Assembly (NCBI RefSeq): GCF_014650175.1
Contig: NZ_BMUL01000007.1
Span: 124,001-188,000, forward strand
DNA from: Streptomyces termitum
Lineage (GTDB): Bacteria; Actinomycetota; Actinomycetes; Streptomycetales; Streptomycetaceae
Length of the DNA: 64,000 nt
Reading direction: 5' to 3'
In this document: positions 43,341 through 50,671 of the stretch, piece by piece
How the letters are laid out: each line of letters opens with the position of its first letter
Position numbering within the stretch: position 1 is the first letter of the stretch
The notes under the pieces: model-generated
Databases searched by the model: none
What the model saw: the letters and a program-made list of their open reading frames with translations, nothing else
What the model was told of the DNA's origin: nothing
Position numbers and translations under genes: made by a program

Positions 43341-43396
43341 GGGCGGTCGGTCCTTTCGGCGGAACGGCGGAGGGGAGCGGCGGAGGGGGCGCGGGG

Positions 43397-44296
43397 TCAG
43401 GCGATCGGGGTGGTGTCCCGGGAGGCGATGAACGACGGGCGGCGGACGGGCGCGGCGAAGGGCAGTTCCGGCGCGTTCTCCACGCTGTTGAAGACGAGGA
43501 AGACGTTGCTGCGGGGGAAGGGGGTGATGTTGTCGCCCGAGCCGTGCAGGGCGTTGCAGTCGAACCAGACGGCCGAGCCCGCGTCGCCGGTGAAGTGCTC
43601 GATGCCGCACGCCTCGGCGAAGGTGGTGAGCGCCTTCTGCGAGGGGGTGCCGGCGTCCTGCATCCGCAGCGACTTCTTGTAGTTGTCCTCGGGCGTCTCG
43701 CCGGCGCAGCCGAGGAAGGTGCGGTGCGACCCCGGCATGATCATGAGGCTGCCGTTGGTGGTGAAGTTCGGGGTGAGCGCGAGCGACACCGACACGGCCC
43801 GCATCAGCGGCAGTCCGTCTTCCGCGTGCCAGGTCTCGAAGTCGGAGTGCCAGTAGAAGCCGCTGGCGCCGAAGCCGGGCTTGACGTTGATCCGGGACTG
43901 GTGGACGTACACGTCGGAGCCGAGGATCTGGCGGGCGCGGTCGACCAGGCGCGGGTCGGCGGCGAGCTTCGCGAAGACCTCGCTGATCCGGTGCACCTCG
44001 AAGACGGAGCGGATCTCCTGGGAGCGGGGTTCGACGACGGCCCGCTCGTCCGCGCGGACGGCCGGGTCGGCGACCAGCCGGTCGAGTTCGGCGCGGAGTT
44101 CGGCGACCTCCTCCGGGCCGACGAGGGCGTCGACGGCGAGGAAGCCGTCGCGGTCGTACCGCTCCAGCTCGCGCGGCCAGAAGGGGCCGGGGGTGCCGGG
44201 ATCGGACCAGACGACCGGCTCCTTGCGGAAGACGAGGGCCTCCTCGGCGCCTCGGGTGGGATACGGGTCGACAGGGCGGGCGGGGGCGCTGGTCAT
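43397..44296 (-). CDS. ectD: Ectoine hydroxylase
   Basis: Fe(II)/2-oxoglutarate dioxygenase that converts ectoine to 5-hydroxyectoine. The 299-residue product has the EctD signature region FYWHSDFETWHAEDGLP, carrying the first iron His and Asp (HxD), with the distal His in CNALHGSGDNITPFPRSN and the 2-oxoglutarate arginine in PRSNVFLVFNS. Length matches the family. ATG 44296, 48 bases after ectC. Confidence 0.97.
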   Translation of the reverse strand: MTSAPARPVDPYPTRGAEEALVFRKEPVVWSDPGTPGPFWPRELERYDRDGFLAVDALVGPEEVAELRAELDRLVADPAVRADERAVVEPRSQEIRSVFEVHRISEVFAKLAADPRLVDRARQILGSDVYVHQSRINVKPGFGASGFYWHSDFETWHAEDGLPLMRAVSVSLALTPNFTTNGSLMIMPGSHRTFLGCAGETPEDNYKKSLRMQDAGTPSQKALTTFAEACGIEHFTGDAGSAVWFDCNALHGSGDNITPFPRSNVFLVFNSVENAPELPFAAPVRRPSFIASRDTTPIA

Positions 44297-44344
44297 CGCG
44301 GTGCGTGCCTCTCTCGTACGAAGGGGGGTGCGGGCCTCGGGGCC

Positions 44345-44779
44345 TCAGGCGGGGTCCGGGGCGGAGCCCGGCTCCGCGTCCGGCTCGGGCTCGGTCAGGA
44401 GCGGGTAGACGCCGTTCTCGTCGTGGTCCTCGCGGCCGGTCACCGGCGGGTTGAAGACGCACAGGCAGCGGAACTCCTCCTTGACCCGGAGGGTGTGCCG
44501 CTCGTGGCCGTCGAGGAGGTACATGGTCCCGGGGACGATGGTGTGGGTCTTCCCGGTCTCGTGGTCGGTGAGTTCGGCCTCGCCGGCGGTGCAGACGACG
44601 GCCTCGACGTGGTGCGCGTACCACATGGTGGTCTCGGTGCCGGCGTGGAGGACGGTCTCGTGGAGGGAGAAGCCGACGCGCTCGCGGGCGAGCACGATCC
44701 GCTTGCTCTCCCAGGTGCCGGAGGCGGCCTTCACATGGCGGTCGGTGTTCTCCAGCTCGGCGAAACTGCGGACGATCAT
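44345..44779 (-). CDS. ectC: Ectoine synthase
   Basis: Cupin-fold enzyme that closes the tetrahydropyrimidine ring of ectoine from N-gamma-acetyl-diaminobutyrate. The 144-residue product opens [18 protein letters not shown] and contains [28 protein letters not shown] (in outline), [27 protein letters not shown] (in outline) and [22 protein letters not shown], all EctC hallmarks including the metal-binding Glu, Tyr and His positions. An acidic Pro-rich tail of about 15 residues ends the protein. ATG 44779 follows GGAAAGG. Confidence 0.98.
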   Translation of the reverse strand: MIVRSFAELENTDRHVKAASGTWESKRIVLARERVGFSLHETVLHAGTETTMWYAHHVEAVVCTAGEAELTDHETGKTHTIVPGTMYLLDGHERHTLRVKEEFRCLCVFNPPVTGREDHDENGVYPLLTEPEPDAEPGSAPDPA

Positions 44780-44821
44780 GGGTGCCTTTCCGGGGGAGGG
44801 ACGGGGTGCGGGGGCGTGGGG

Positions 44822-46093
44822 TCAGGCGGTGTGGCGGACGGCGCGGGCGAGGATGCCGAGGCCCTCGTCGAGCTCGTCGTCGGTGGCGGTCAGCGGCGGC
44901 AGCAGCTTGACGACCTCGCCGCGCGGCCCGGAGGTCTCGACGAGGAGCCCCAGCTCGAAGGCGCGGCGGCAGACGGCCTCGGCGCGCCCGTCGCGGGCGA
45001 ACTCCAGGCCCCAGACCAGGCCGCGCCCCCGGTGGGAGATCTCCCCGCGCTCGTTGCCGCTGGTGAGGTCGAGCAGGGCGGCCTCGACGCGGCCGGCCCG
45101 CTGGAGGGTCCGCTCGCGCAGCGTGCCGTCGCGCCAGTAGGTGTCGAGGGCGGCGGTCGCGGTGACGAAGGCCGGGTTGTTGCCGCGGAAGGTGCCGTTG
45201 TGCTCGCCCGGCTCCCACAGGTCCAGCTCGTCGCGGAAGAGGCAGAGGGACATGGGCAGTCCGTAGCCGCTGATCGACTTGGAGAGGGTGACGATGTCGG
45301 GGGTGACGCCGGCCTCCTCGAAGGAGAAGAAGTCGCCGGTCCGGCCGCAGCCCATCTGGATGTCGTCGACGATGAGCAGCATGTCGCGGCGGCGGCACAG
45401 GTCGGCGAGGCCGCGCAGCCACTCGGCGCGGGCCACGTTGACGCCGCCCTCGCCCTGCACCGTCTCGACGATCACGGCGGCCGGGTGGTCGAGGCCGGAG
45501 CCGGAGTCCTCCAGGAGCCGCTCGAACCACAGGAAGTCCGGGAGCCGGCCGCCGAGGTAGCGGTCGTACGGCATCTGGGTGGTGTGGGTCAGCGGCACGC
45601 CCGCGCCGGCCCGCTTGACGGCGTTCCCGGTGAGGGCGAGGGAGCCCAGCGACATGCCGTGGAAGGCGTTGGTGAAGGAGACGACCGTCTTGCGGCCGGT
45701 GACCTTCCGGGCCAGCTTGAGGGCCGCCTCGACCGCGTTGGTGCCGGTCGGGCCGGGGAACATCACCTTGTAGGGCAGGCCGCGCGGCTCCAGGACGGTC
45801 TCCTGGAAGGTCTCCAGGAAGCGGCGTTTCGCGGTCGTCGACATGTCGAGGCCGTGGGTGATGCCGTCGCCGCCCAGGTAGTCGAGGAGCGGCCGCTTGA
45901 GGGCGGGGTTGTTGTGGCCGTAGTTGAGCGAGCCCGCGCCCGCGAAGAAGTCGAGGAAGGGGCGCCCGTGCTCGTCGTACAGACGGCTCCCGGTGGCCTT
46001 CTCGAAGACGGTGGGCCAGGACCGGCAGTAGCTGCGGACCTCGGACTCGACGGTCTCGAAGACGGACGGCGGGGTCTCGGCGATGAGCGTCAT
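44822..46093 (-). CDS. ectB: L-2,4-diaminobutyrate transaminase
   Basis: PLP-dependent class III aminotransferase, first step of ectoine synthesis: aspartate semialdehyde plus glutamate gives diaminobutyrate. The 423-residue product has FFAGAGSLNYGHNNP, MFPGPTGTNAVEAALKLARK, FTNAFHGMSLGSLA, LIVDDIQMGCGRTG (PLP aspartate) and TLSKSISGYGLPMS with the Schiff-base lysine. These agree with EctB throughout. ATG 46093 follows GGAGA; the gap after ectA is 81 bases. Confidence 0.98.
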   Translation of the reverse strand: MTLIAETPPSVFETVESEVRSYCRSWPTVFEKATGSRLYDEHGRPFLDFFAGAGSLNYGHNNPALKRPLLDYLGGDGITHGLDMSTTAKRRFLETFQETVLEPRGLPYKVMFPGPTGTNAVEAALKLARKVTGRKTVVSFTNAFHGMSLGSLALTGNAVKRAGAGVPLTHTTQMPYDRYLGGRLPDFLWFERLLEDSGSGLDHPAAVIVETVQGEGGVNVARAEWLRGLADLCRRRDMLLIVDDIQMGCGRTGDFFSFEEAGVTPDIVTLSKSISGYGLPMSLCLFRDELDLWEPGEHNGTFRGNNPAFVTATAALDTYWRDGTLRERTLQRAGRVEAALLDLTSGNERGEISHRGRGLVWGLEFARDGRAEAVCRRAFELGLLVETSGPRGEVVKLLPPLTATDDELDEGLGILARAVRHTA

Positions 46094-46174
46094 ACGGGTC
46101 TCCAGTGCGTGAGGACGCGGAAGAAGAAGGGGAAGGAGAAAGGCGGGAAGGAAAGACAGGGGGGAAGGGCGCCG

Positions 46175-46720
46175 TCAGAAGGACAGCGGCGCGATGCGGT
46201 GCAGGACCTCGGCGTCGTGGGAGTCGCCCGGGAAGGCGGCGGCGGGGAAGAGGACCGCGCGGTCGACGCGGGCGCCGTGACGCCGGGCGAAGGCGTCGAA
46301 GAGGCGCTCGGAGGCGGTGTTGCCGGGCGTGATCGTCGTCTCGACGGCGTCGATCCCGTGCGCGCCGGCCACCCGCCGGGAGAGCGCGTCGAGCAGCGTG
46401 CCGGCGATCCCGCGCCCCCGGTGCGAGGCGTCCACCGCGACCTGCCACACCAGCAGCGTCCGGGGGGCGTCGGGCCGCAGGTAGCCCGTCACGAAGCCCA
46501 CCGCCCGGCCCCGCCCGTCGCGGACGACGACGGAGGTGTCGGCGAAGTCCCGGCACCAGAGCAGGTAGCTGTACGAGGAGTTGACGTCGAGGACCTCGGA
46601 CTCCCGCGCCAGCCGCCAGAGTTGCGCCCCGTCCGCCACCTCCGGGCGGCCGAGGGTCCACCCCTCGGGCAGATCCGCCGCTTCGCTCCGGGCGAGGGTC
46701 GTGTGAGCTGTGGTGGTCAT
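46175..46720 (-). CDS. ectA: L-2,4-diaminobutyrate gamma-acetyltransferase
   Basis: GNAT-family acetyltransferase that makes N-gamma-acetyl-diaminobutyrate, second step of ectoine synthesis. The 181-residue product carries the EctA block LDVNSSYSYLLWCRDF and the acetyl-CoA pyrophosphate loop AVDASHRGRGIAGTLLDAL, then VETTITPGNTASERLF. ATG 46720; the ribosome site is weak. First gene of an eight-gene leftward operon. The 342 bases upstream, shared with a divergent methyltransferase gene, must contain the operon's promoter. Confidence 0.97.
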   Translation of the reverse strand: MTTTAHTTLARSEAADLPEGWTLGRPEVADGAQLWRLARESEVLDVNSSYSYLLWCRDFADTSVVVRDGRGRAVGFVTGYLRPDAPRTLLVWQVAVDASHRGRGIAGTLLDALSRRVAGAHGIDAVETTITPGNTASERLFDAFARRHGARVDRAVLFPAAAFPGDSHDAEVLHRIAPLSF

Positions 46721-47062
46721 GGGCGCCGAAGCTACCCAGCGAAAAGACGAACTGCCTGGGCCTGAGGGGTTACGGAGGACGGGGTGCCCGTGTTATGCGA
46801 CGCGGCGCCCCGGTGGCCCGGAAAGTGGATCAGGTCCCCGATCGAGGGGTGTGAACAGGGGCAAACCTGTCCAGACCCTCGCTCCATAACGACGACGTAA
46901 CAGTCTCTCTCTGTGTCGAACCGCTCGCCGAACGTTATTGCATCGTGGGGTTCGTGTGTGTTTGGTGCCGCCGACACCGGTAAGGGATGTCCTGCTGGGA
47001 CTCCGGCACCGGCCGTTCCCCGGGGTGTTCGGCACCCGCGCCCCGCCCCGTAGGCTCGCCCC
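46721..47062. promoter_or_regulatory. Intergenic region between ectA and a methyltransferase gene
   Basis: A 342-base non-coding stretch, the longest gap in the window and visibly more AT-rich than its surroundings around 46880-46960. It should hold divergent promoters for the ect-ehu operon and the methyltransferase. An open frame across it has poor third-position bias and no family resemblance, so I do not call it a gene. Small inverted repeats exist (ACAGG-GGCAAA-CCTGT near 46855) but I can assign no promoter with confidence. Confidence 0.6.
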
Positions 47063-47854
47063 ATGACCGAGACGTCCGCGGCGCGCTTCTACGAGGACCT
47101 GGCCGACGACTACCACCGCCTCTACGCCGACTGGGACGCGAGCCTGCGCCGCCAGGGCGCGGCCCTCGACGCCCTCGTCGGACCGGAGCCCGCGACGGTG
47201 CTCGACTGCTCGTGCGGCATCGGCACCCAGGCCGTCGGCCTGGCCCTGCGCGGACACCGCGTCGTCGGGACCGACCTCAGCCCGCGCGCCGCCGCCCGCG
47301 CCGCCCGCGAGGCCGCGCGCCGGGGTGCCGTCCTGCGCACGGCCGCCGCCGACATGCGGCGCCTCCCCTTCCCCGTCGGCGGCTTCGACGCCGTCGTCTG
47401 CGCGGACAACTCGCTGCCCCACCTCCTGACGGAGGCGGACGTGCGCGCCGCCCTCGCCGAGATGCGCCGCGTCCTGCGCCCCGGCGGCCTGCTCCTCGTC
47501 AGCACCCGCCCCTACGACGAACTGCTCCGCGACCGGCCCGCCTCCACCCCGCCGCAGGTCCACCAGGAGGCCGGGGGAGGGGGCCGGACCGTCGGCTTCC
47601 AGCTGTGGCACTGGCACGACGACGGCGAGCACTACGACCTGGAGCACTTCCAGCTCCTGCCGGAACCCGGGACGGGCGGTGCGGACGGCGCGGGGGAGGA
47701 GTGGCGGGTCCGGGTCCGCCGCGCCACCTACTGGGCACTCGGCCGCGACCGGCTCGCCGCCCTCGCCGCCGGGGCCGGGTTCACCGGCGCGCGATGGCGC
47801 TTCCCCGAGGAGACGGGCTTCTTCCAGCCGCTCCTCGTCGCCCGCGCCGCCTGA
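47063..47854 (+). CDS. SAM-dependent methyltransferase
   Basis: Class I methyltransferase of 263 residues. The SAM-binding motif I is VLDCSCGIGTQAVGLALRGH, motif II VVGTDLSPRAAARA, and AVVCADNSLPHLL and MRRVLRPGGLLLVSTRPYDE follow as motifs IV and V. The C-terminal part (FQLWHWHDDGEHYDLEHFQL) is His/Asp/Tyr rich. The first 40 residues (FYEDLADDYHRLYADWDASL) resemble glycine/sarcosine-type N-methyltransferases, some of which make betaine osmolytes. With its position divergent from the ectoine operon that is suggestive but unproven. ATG 47063. Confidence 0.85.
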   Translation: MTETSAARFYEDLADDYHRLYADWDASLRRQGAALDALVGPEPATVLDCSCGIGTQAVGLALRGHRVVGTDLSPRAAARAAREAARRGAVLRTAAADMRRLPFPVGGFDAVVCADNSLPHLLTEADVRAALAEMRRVLRPGGLLLVSTRPYDELLRDRPASTPPQVHQEAGGGGRTVGFQLWHWHDDGEHYDLEHFQLLPEPGTGGADGAGEEWRVRVRRATYWALGRDRLAALAAGAGFTGARWRFPEETGFFQPLLVARAA

Positions 47855-47886
47855 CGCCCGACCCCGGAGCGGACCGTCGCACGTCC

Positions 47887-48069
47887 TCAGGGCCGGTAGA
47901 CGAGTTCCAGGAGTACGGCTCCGATGAGCAGCCACGCGCCCACGCCGAGGAGCCACATGCTGCCGGTCAGCGCCCCGGACGTGCCCGCGAGGAGCGCGCC
48001 CGCGCCGAGCGCCGTCGAGAGGCGCCGGACGCGCTGGTCGGCGGGCATCCGCCCGTCGGGTCGGCTCAT
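47887..48069 (-). CDS. Small membrane protein, 60 residues
   Basis: A leftward gene from ATG 48069 encoding MSRPDGRMPADQRVRRL, followed by a hydrophobic hairpin: LSTALGAGALLAGTSGAL and SMWLLGVGAWLLIGAVLLELV. Two transmembrane helices and a basic N-terminus are clear; no family is recognised. The ribosome site is poor and a later in-frame ATG (M8) is possible. It converges with the methyltransferase gene, 32 bases apart. Confidence 0.55.
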   Translation of the reverse strand: MSRPDGRMPADQRVRRLSTALGAGALLAGTSGALTGSMWLLGVGAWLLIGAVLLELVYRP

Positions 48070-48250
48070 GCCGCGACTGTAGGCCGGACCCGCCCCCGGA
48101 CACACCGCCGCCACGACGGTCTTCACGCGGTCCTGACGCGCCCCCGCCGCCCTCGGGCCGGGGCGTTCGCCCCGGCCTTCCGGACCGTCCGACCCGATGG
48201 CGCGCCCGGCGGCCGACGCGCCGTGAGGCGTGTCTCACCGCCGCCCGCCT

Positions 48251-48274
48251 TGCTATGCAACCCGTTGCATAGCA
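48251..48274. promoter_or_regulatory. PadR operator (24-bp perfect palindrome)
   Basis: TGCTATGCAAC (48251-48261), two C, then its exact complement GTTGCATAGCA (48264-48274). It ends 11 bases before the ATG of the PadR gene, so binding should repress that gene. The ATGCAAC/GTTGCAT core matches known PadR-type sites. Confidence 0.8.
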
Positions 48275-48285
48275 GGATCGGGGGC

Positions 48286-48834
48286 ATGGCGCTCGAACAC
48301 GCGATCCTCGTCTCCCTGCTGGAGAAGCCCGGCTCCGGATACGAGCTGGCGCGCCGCTTCGAGCGGTCCATCGGCTACTTCTGGACCGCCACCCACCAGC
48401 AGATCTACCGCGTCCTCAAGCGCATGGAGACCGACGGCTGGGTCGACGCGCGGGAAGTGGCCCAGCAGGGGCGGCCGGACAAGAGGGAGTACTCCGTCGC
48501 CGACCTCGGGCGCGCGGCCCTCGCCTCCTGGCTGCACGAGCCGATCGAACCCGAGAGCGTCCGGCACGACCTCGCCGTGAAGATCCGGGGCGCCGCCTTC
48601 GACGACCCCGCCGGACTCGTCCGCGAGGTCGAACGCCACCGGCGGGCCCACACCGACCGGCTCGCCCACTACCTCTCCGGCGAGGAGCGGGACTTCCCCC
48701 CGCGGCCCGCCGACGGCACGCCGCCCGACGCCGAGCGCGAGCTCCAGCACGCCGTCCTGCGGGGCGGCATCGCCTACGAGCGCATGATGATCGGCTGGCT
48801 CGACGACGTCCTCGCCACCCTCCGCCGGTTCTGA
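48286..48834 (+). CDS. PadR family transcriptional regulator
   Basis: Regulator of 182 residues with the PadR winged helix at the N-terminus: ALEHAILVSLLEKPGSGYELARRFERSIGYFW (in outline), THQQIYRVLKRMETDGWV as recognition helix region, and wing GRPDKREYSVADLGRAAL. The C-terminal PadR_C/Vir-like domain follows (VKIRGAAFDDPAGLVREVERH). ATG 48286. Palindromic operator at 48251-48274 suggests autoregulation. The downstream acyl-CoA dehydrogenase gene, 46 bases away on the same strand, is the probable co-regulated partner, as often in actinobacteria. Confidence 0.93.
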   Translation: MALEHAILVSLLEKPGSGYELARRFERSIGYFWTATHQQIYRVLKRMETDGWVDAREVAQQGRPDKREYSVADLGRAALASWLHEPIEPESVRHDLAVKIRGAAFDDPAGLVREVERHRRAHTDRLAHYLSGEERDFPPRPADGTPPDAERELQHAVLRGGIAYERMMIGWLDDVLATLRRF

Positions 48835-48880
48835 ACCGGCCCCACCCCCATCCCACCCTCACCCCTCAGGCGGTACCCCC

Positions 48881-50602
48881 ATGGCCGACGCGCCGCTCCT
48901 CAACCCCCGCACCTACGACCCCGCGCACTTCGACCCCGAGACCCGCAGGCTGCTGCGCGCCACCGTCGACTGGTTCGAGGCGCGCGGCAAGCGCCGGATC
49001 ATCGAGGACTACCGCACCCGCGCCTGGCTCGGCGACTTCCTCGCCTTCGCGGCGCGGGAGAACCTCTTCGCCACCTTCCTCACCCCCGCCGCCGAGGCCG
49101 CCGGCCACCCCGACAAGCGCTGGGACACCGCCCGCATCGCCGCCCTCAACGAGGTCCTCGGCTTCTACGGACTCGACTACTGGTACGCCTGGCAGGTCAC
49201 CGTCCTCGGCCTCGGCCCCGTCTGGCAGAGCGACAACGCCGCCGCCCGCGCCCGCGCCGCCGCCCTCCTCGACCAGGGCGAGGTGTTCGCCTTCGGCCTC
49301 TCCGAGAAGACCCACGGCGCCGACATCTACTCCACCGACATGCTGCTCACCCCCGACGGCGAGGGCGGCTTCCGCGCCACCGGCTCCAAGTACTACATCG
49401 GCAACGGCAACGCCGCCGGACTCGTCTCCGTCTTCGGCCGCCGCACCGACGTCGAGGGCCCCGACGGCTACGTCTTCTTCGCCGCCGACAGCCGCGCCCC
49501 CTCCTACCACCTCGTCAAGAACGTCGTCGACTCCTCGAAGTTCGTCAGCGAGTTCCGCCTGGAGGACCACCCGGTCGCCGCCGCCGACGTCCTGCACACC
49601 GGCCGCGCCGCCTTCGACGCCGCCCTCAACACCGTCAACGTCGGCAAGTTCAACCTCTGCACCGCCTCCATCGGCATCTGCGAACACGCGATGTACGAGG
49701 CCGTCACCCACGCCCACCACCGGGTCCTCTACGGCCGCCCCGTCACCGCCTTCCCGCACGTGCGCCGCGAACTCACCGACGCCTACGTCCGGCTCGCCGG
49801 CATGAAGCTCTTCAGCGACCGCGCCGTCGACTACTTCCGCACCGCCGGCCCCGACGACCGCCGCTACCTCCTCTTCAACCCCATGACGAAGATGAAGGTG
49901 ACCACCGAGGGCGAGAAGGTCATCGACCTCCTCTGGGACGTCATCGCCGCCAAGGGCTTCGAGAAGGACACCTACTTCGCCCAGGCGGCCGTCGAGATCC
50001 GCGGCCTGCCCAAGCTGGAGGGCACGGTCCACGTCAACCTCGCCCTCATCCTCAAGTTCATGGGCAACCACCTCCTCGCCCCCGTCGCCCACGAGCCCGT
50101 CCCCACCCGCCTCGACGCCGCCGACGACGCCTTCCTCTTCCGCCAGGGCCCCGCCCGCGGCCTCGGCTCCGTCCGCTTCCACGACTGGCGCCCCGCCTTC
50201 GACGCGTACGACCGGCTCCCGAACGTCGCCCGCTTCCGCGAACAGGCCGACGCCCTCTGCGACTTCGTCCGCACCGCCGCCCCCGGCGAGGACCAGGGCC
50301 GCGACCTCGACCTGCTCCTCGCCGTCGGCCAGCTCTTCGCCCTCGTCGTCCACGCCCAGCTCGTCCTGGAGCAGGCCGCCCTCACCGGCCTCGACGACGA
50401 CGTCCTCGACGAGCTGTTCGCCGTCCTCGTCCGCGACTTCTCCGGCCACGCCGTCGAACTCCACGGCAAGGACTCCGCCACCCCCGCCCAGCAGGAGTGG
50501 GCGCTCGGCGCGGTCCGCCGCCCCGTCACCGACGGGGCCCGCTCCGCCCGCGTCTGGGAGCGCGTCGAAGCCCTCGCGGGGGCGTACGAGATGAAGCCCT
50601 GA
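48881..50602 (+). CDS. Acyl-CoA dehydrogenase family protein, long form
   Basis: A 573-residue ACAD-fold flavoprotein, longer than the usual 380-400. The middle has the FAD/substrate region FAFGLSEKTHGADIYSTDM (SEKxxGAD in place of TEPxAGSD), GSKYYIGNGNAAGLVSVFGR and RRELTDAYVRLAGMKLFSDRAV (in outline). The usual C-terminal glutamate motif (EGTSE) is not seen; the last 150 residues instead are an acyl-CoA-oxidase-like helical extension (LDLLLAVGQLFALVVHAQLVLEQ). Substrate unknown. ATG 48881 after AGGCGG. Probably regulated by the adjacent PadR protein. Confidence 0.82.
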   Translation: MADAPLLNPRTYDPAHFDPETRRLLRATVDWFEARGKRRIIEDYRTRAWLGDFLAFAARENLFATFLTPAAEAAGHPDKRWDTARIAALNEVLGFYGLDYWYAWQVTVLGLGPVWQSDNAAARARAAALLDQGEVFAFGLSEKTHGADIYSTDMLLTPDGEGGFRATGSKYYIGNGNAAGLVSVFGRRTDVEGPDGYVFFAADSRAPSYHLVKNVVDSSKFVSEFRLEDHPVAAADVLHTGRAAFDAALNTVNVGKFNLCTASIGICEHAMYEAVTHAHHRVLYGRPVTAFPHVRRELTDAYVRLAGMKLFSDRAVDYFRTAGPDDRRYLLFNPMTKMKVTTEGEKVIDLLWDVIAAKGFEKDTYFAQAAVEIRGLPKLEGTVHVNLALILKFMGNHLLAPVAHEPVPTRLDAADDAFLFRQGPARGLGSVRFHDWRPAFDAYDRLPNVARFREQADALCDFVRTAAPGEDQGRDLDLLLAVGQLFALVVHAQLVLEQAALTGLDDDVLDELFAVLVRDFSGHAVELHGKDSATPAQQEWALGAVRRPVTDGARSARVWERVEALAGAYEMKP

Positions 50603-50609
50603 CCCCGCC

Positions 50610-50636
50610 GGTCCGGGCGGCCCGCCCGCCCGGACC
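50610..50636 (+). terminator. Terminator after the acyl-CoA dehydrogenase-like gene
   Basis: A perfect 11-bp stem GGTCCGGGCGG / CCGCCCGGACC with a CCCGC loop, starting eight bases past the stop codon. Confidence 0.75.
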
Positions 50637-50671
50637 CCGGTTGTCACCGGGGAGCCCTACGATGATCGCTC

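Noticed and set aside
46732..47064. A 110-codon leftward open frame upstream of ectA
   Set aside because: Third codon positions lack the strong G/C bias of neighbouring genes, the product matches nothing I know, and the region is needed for divergent promoters.
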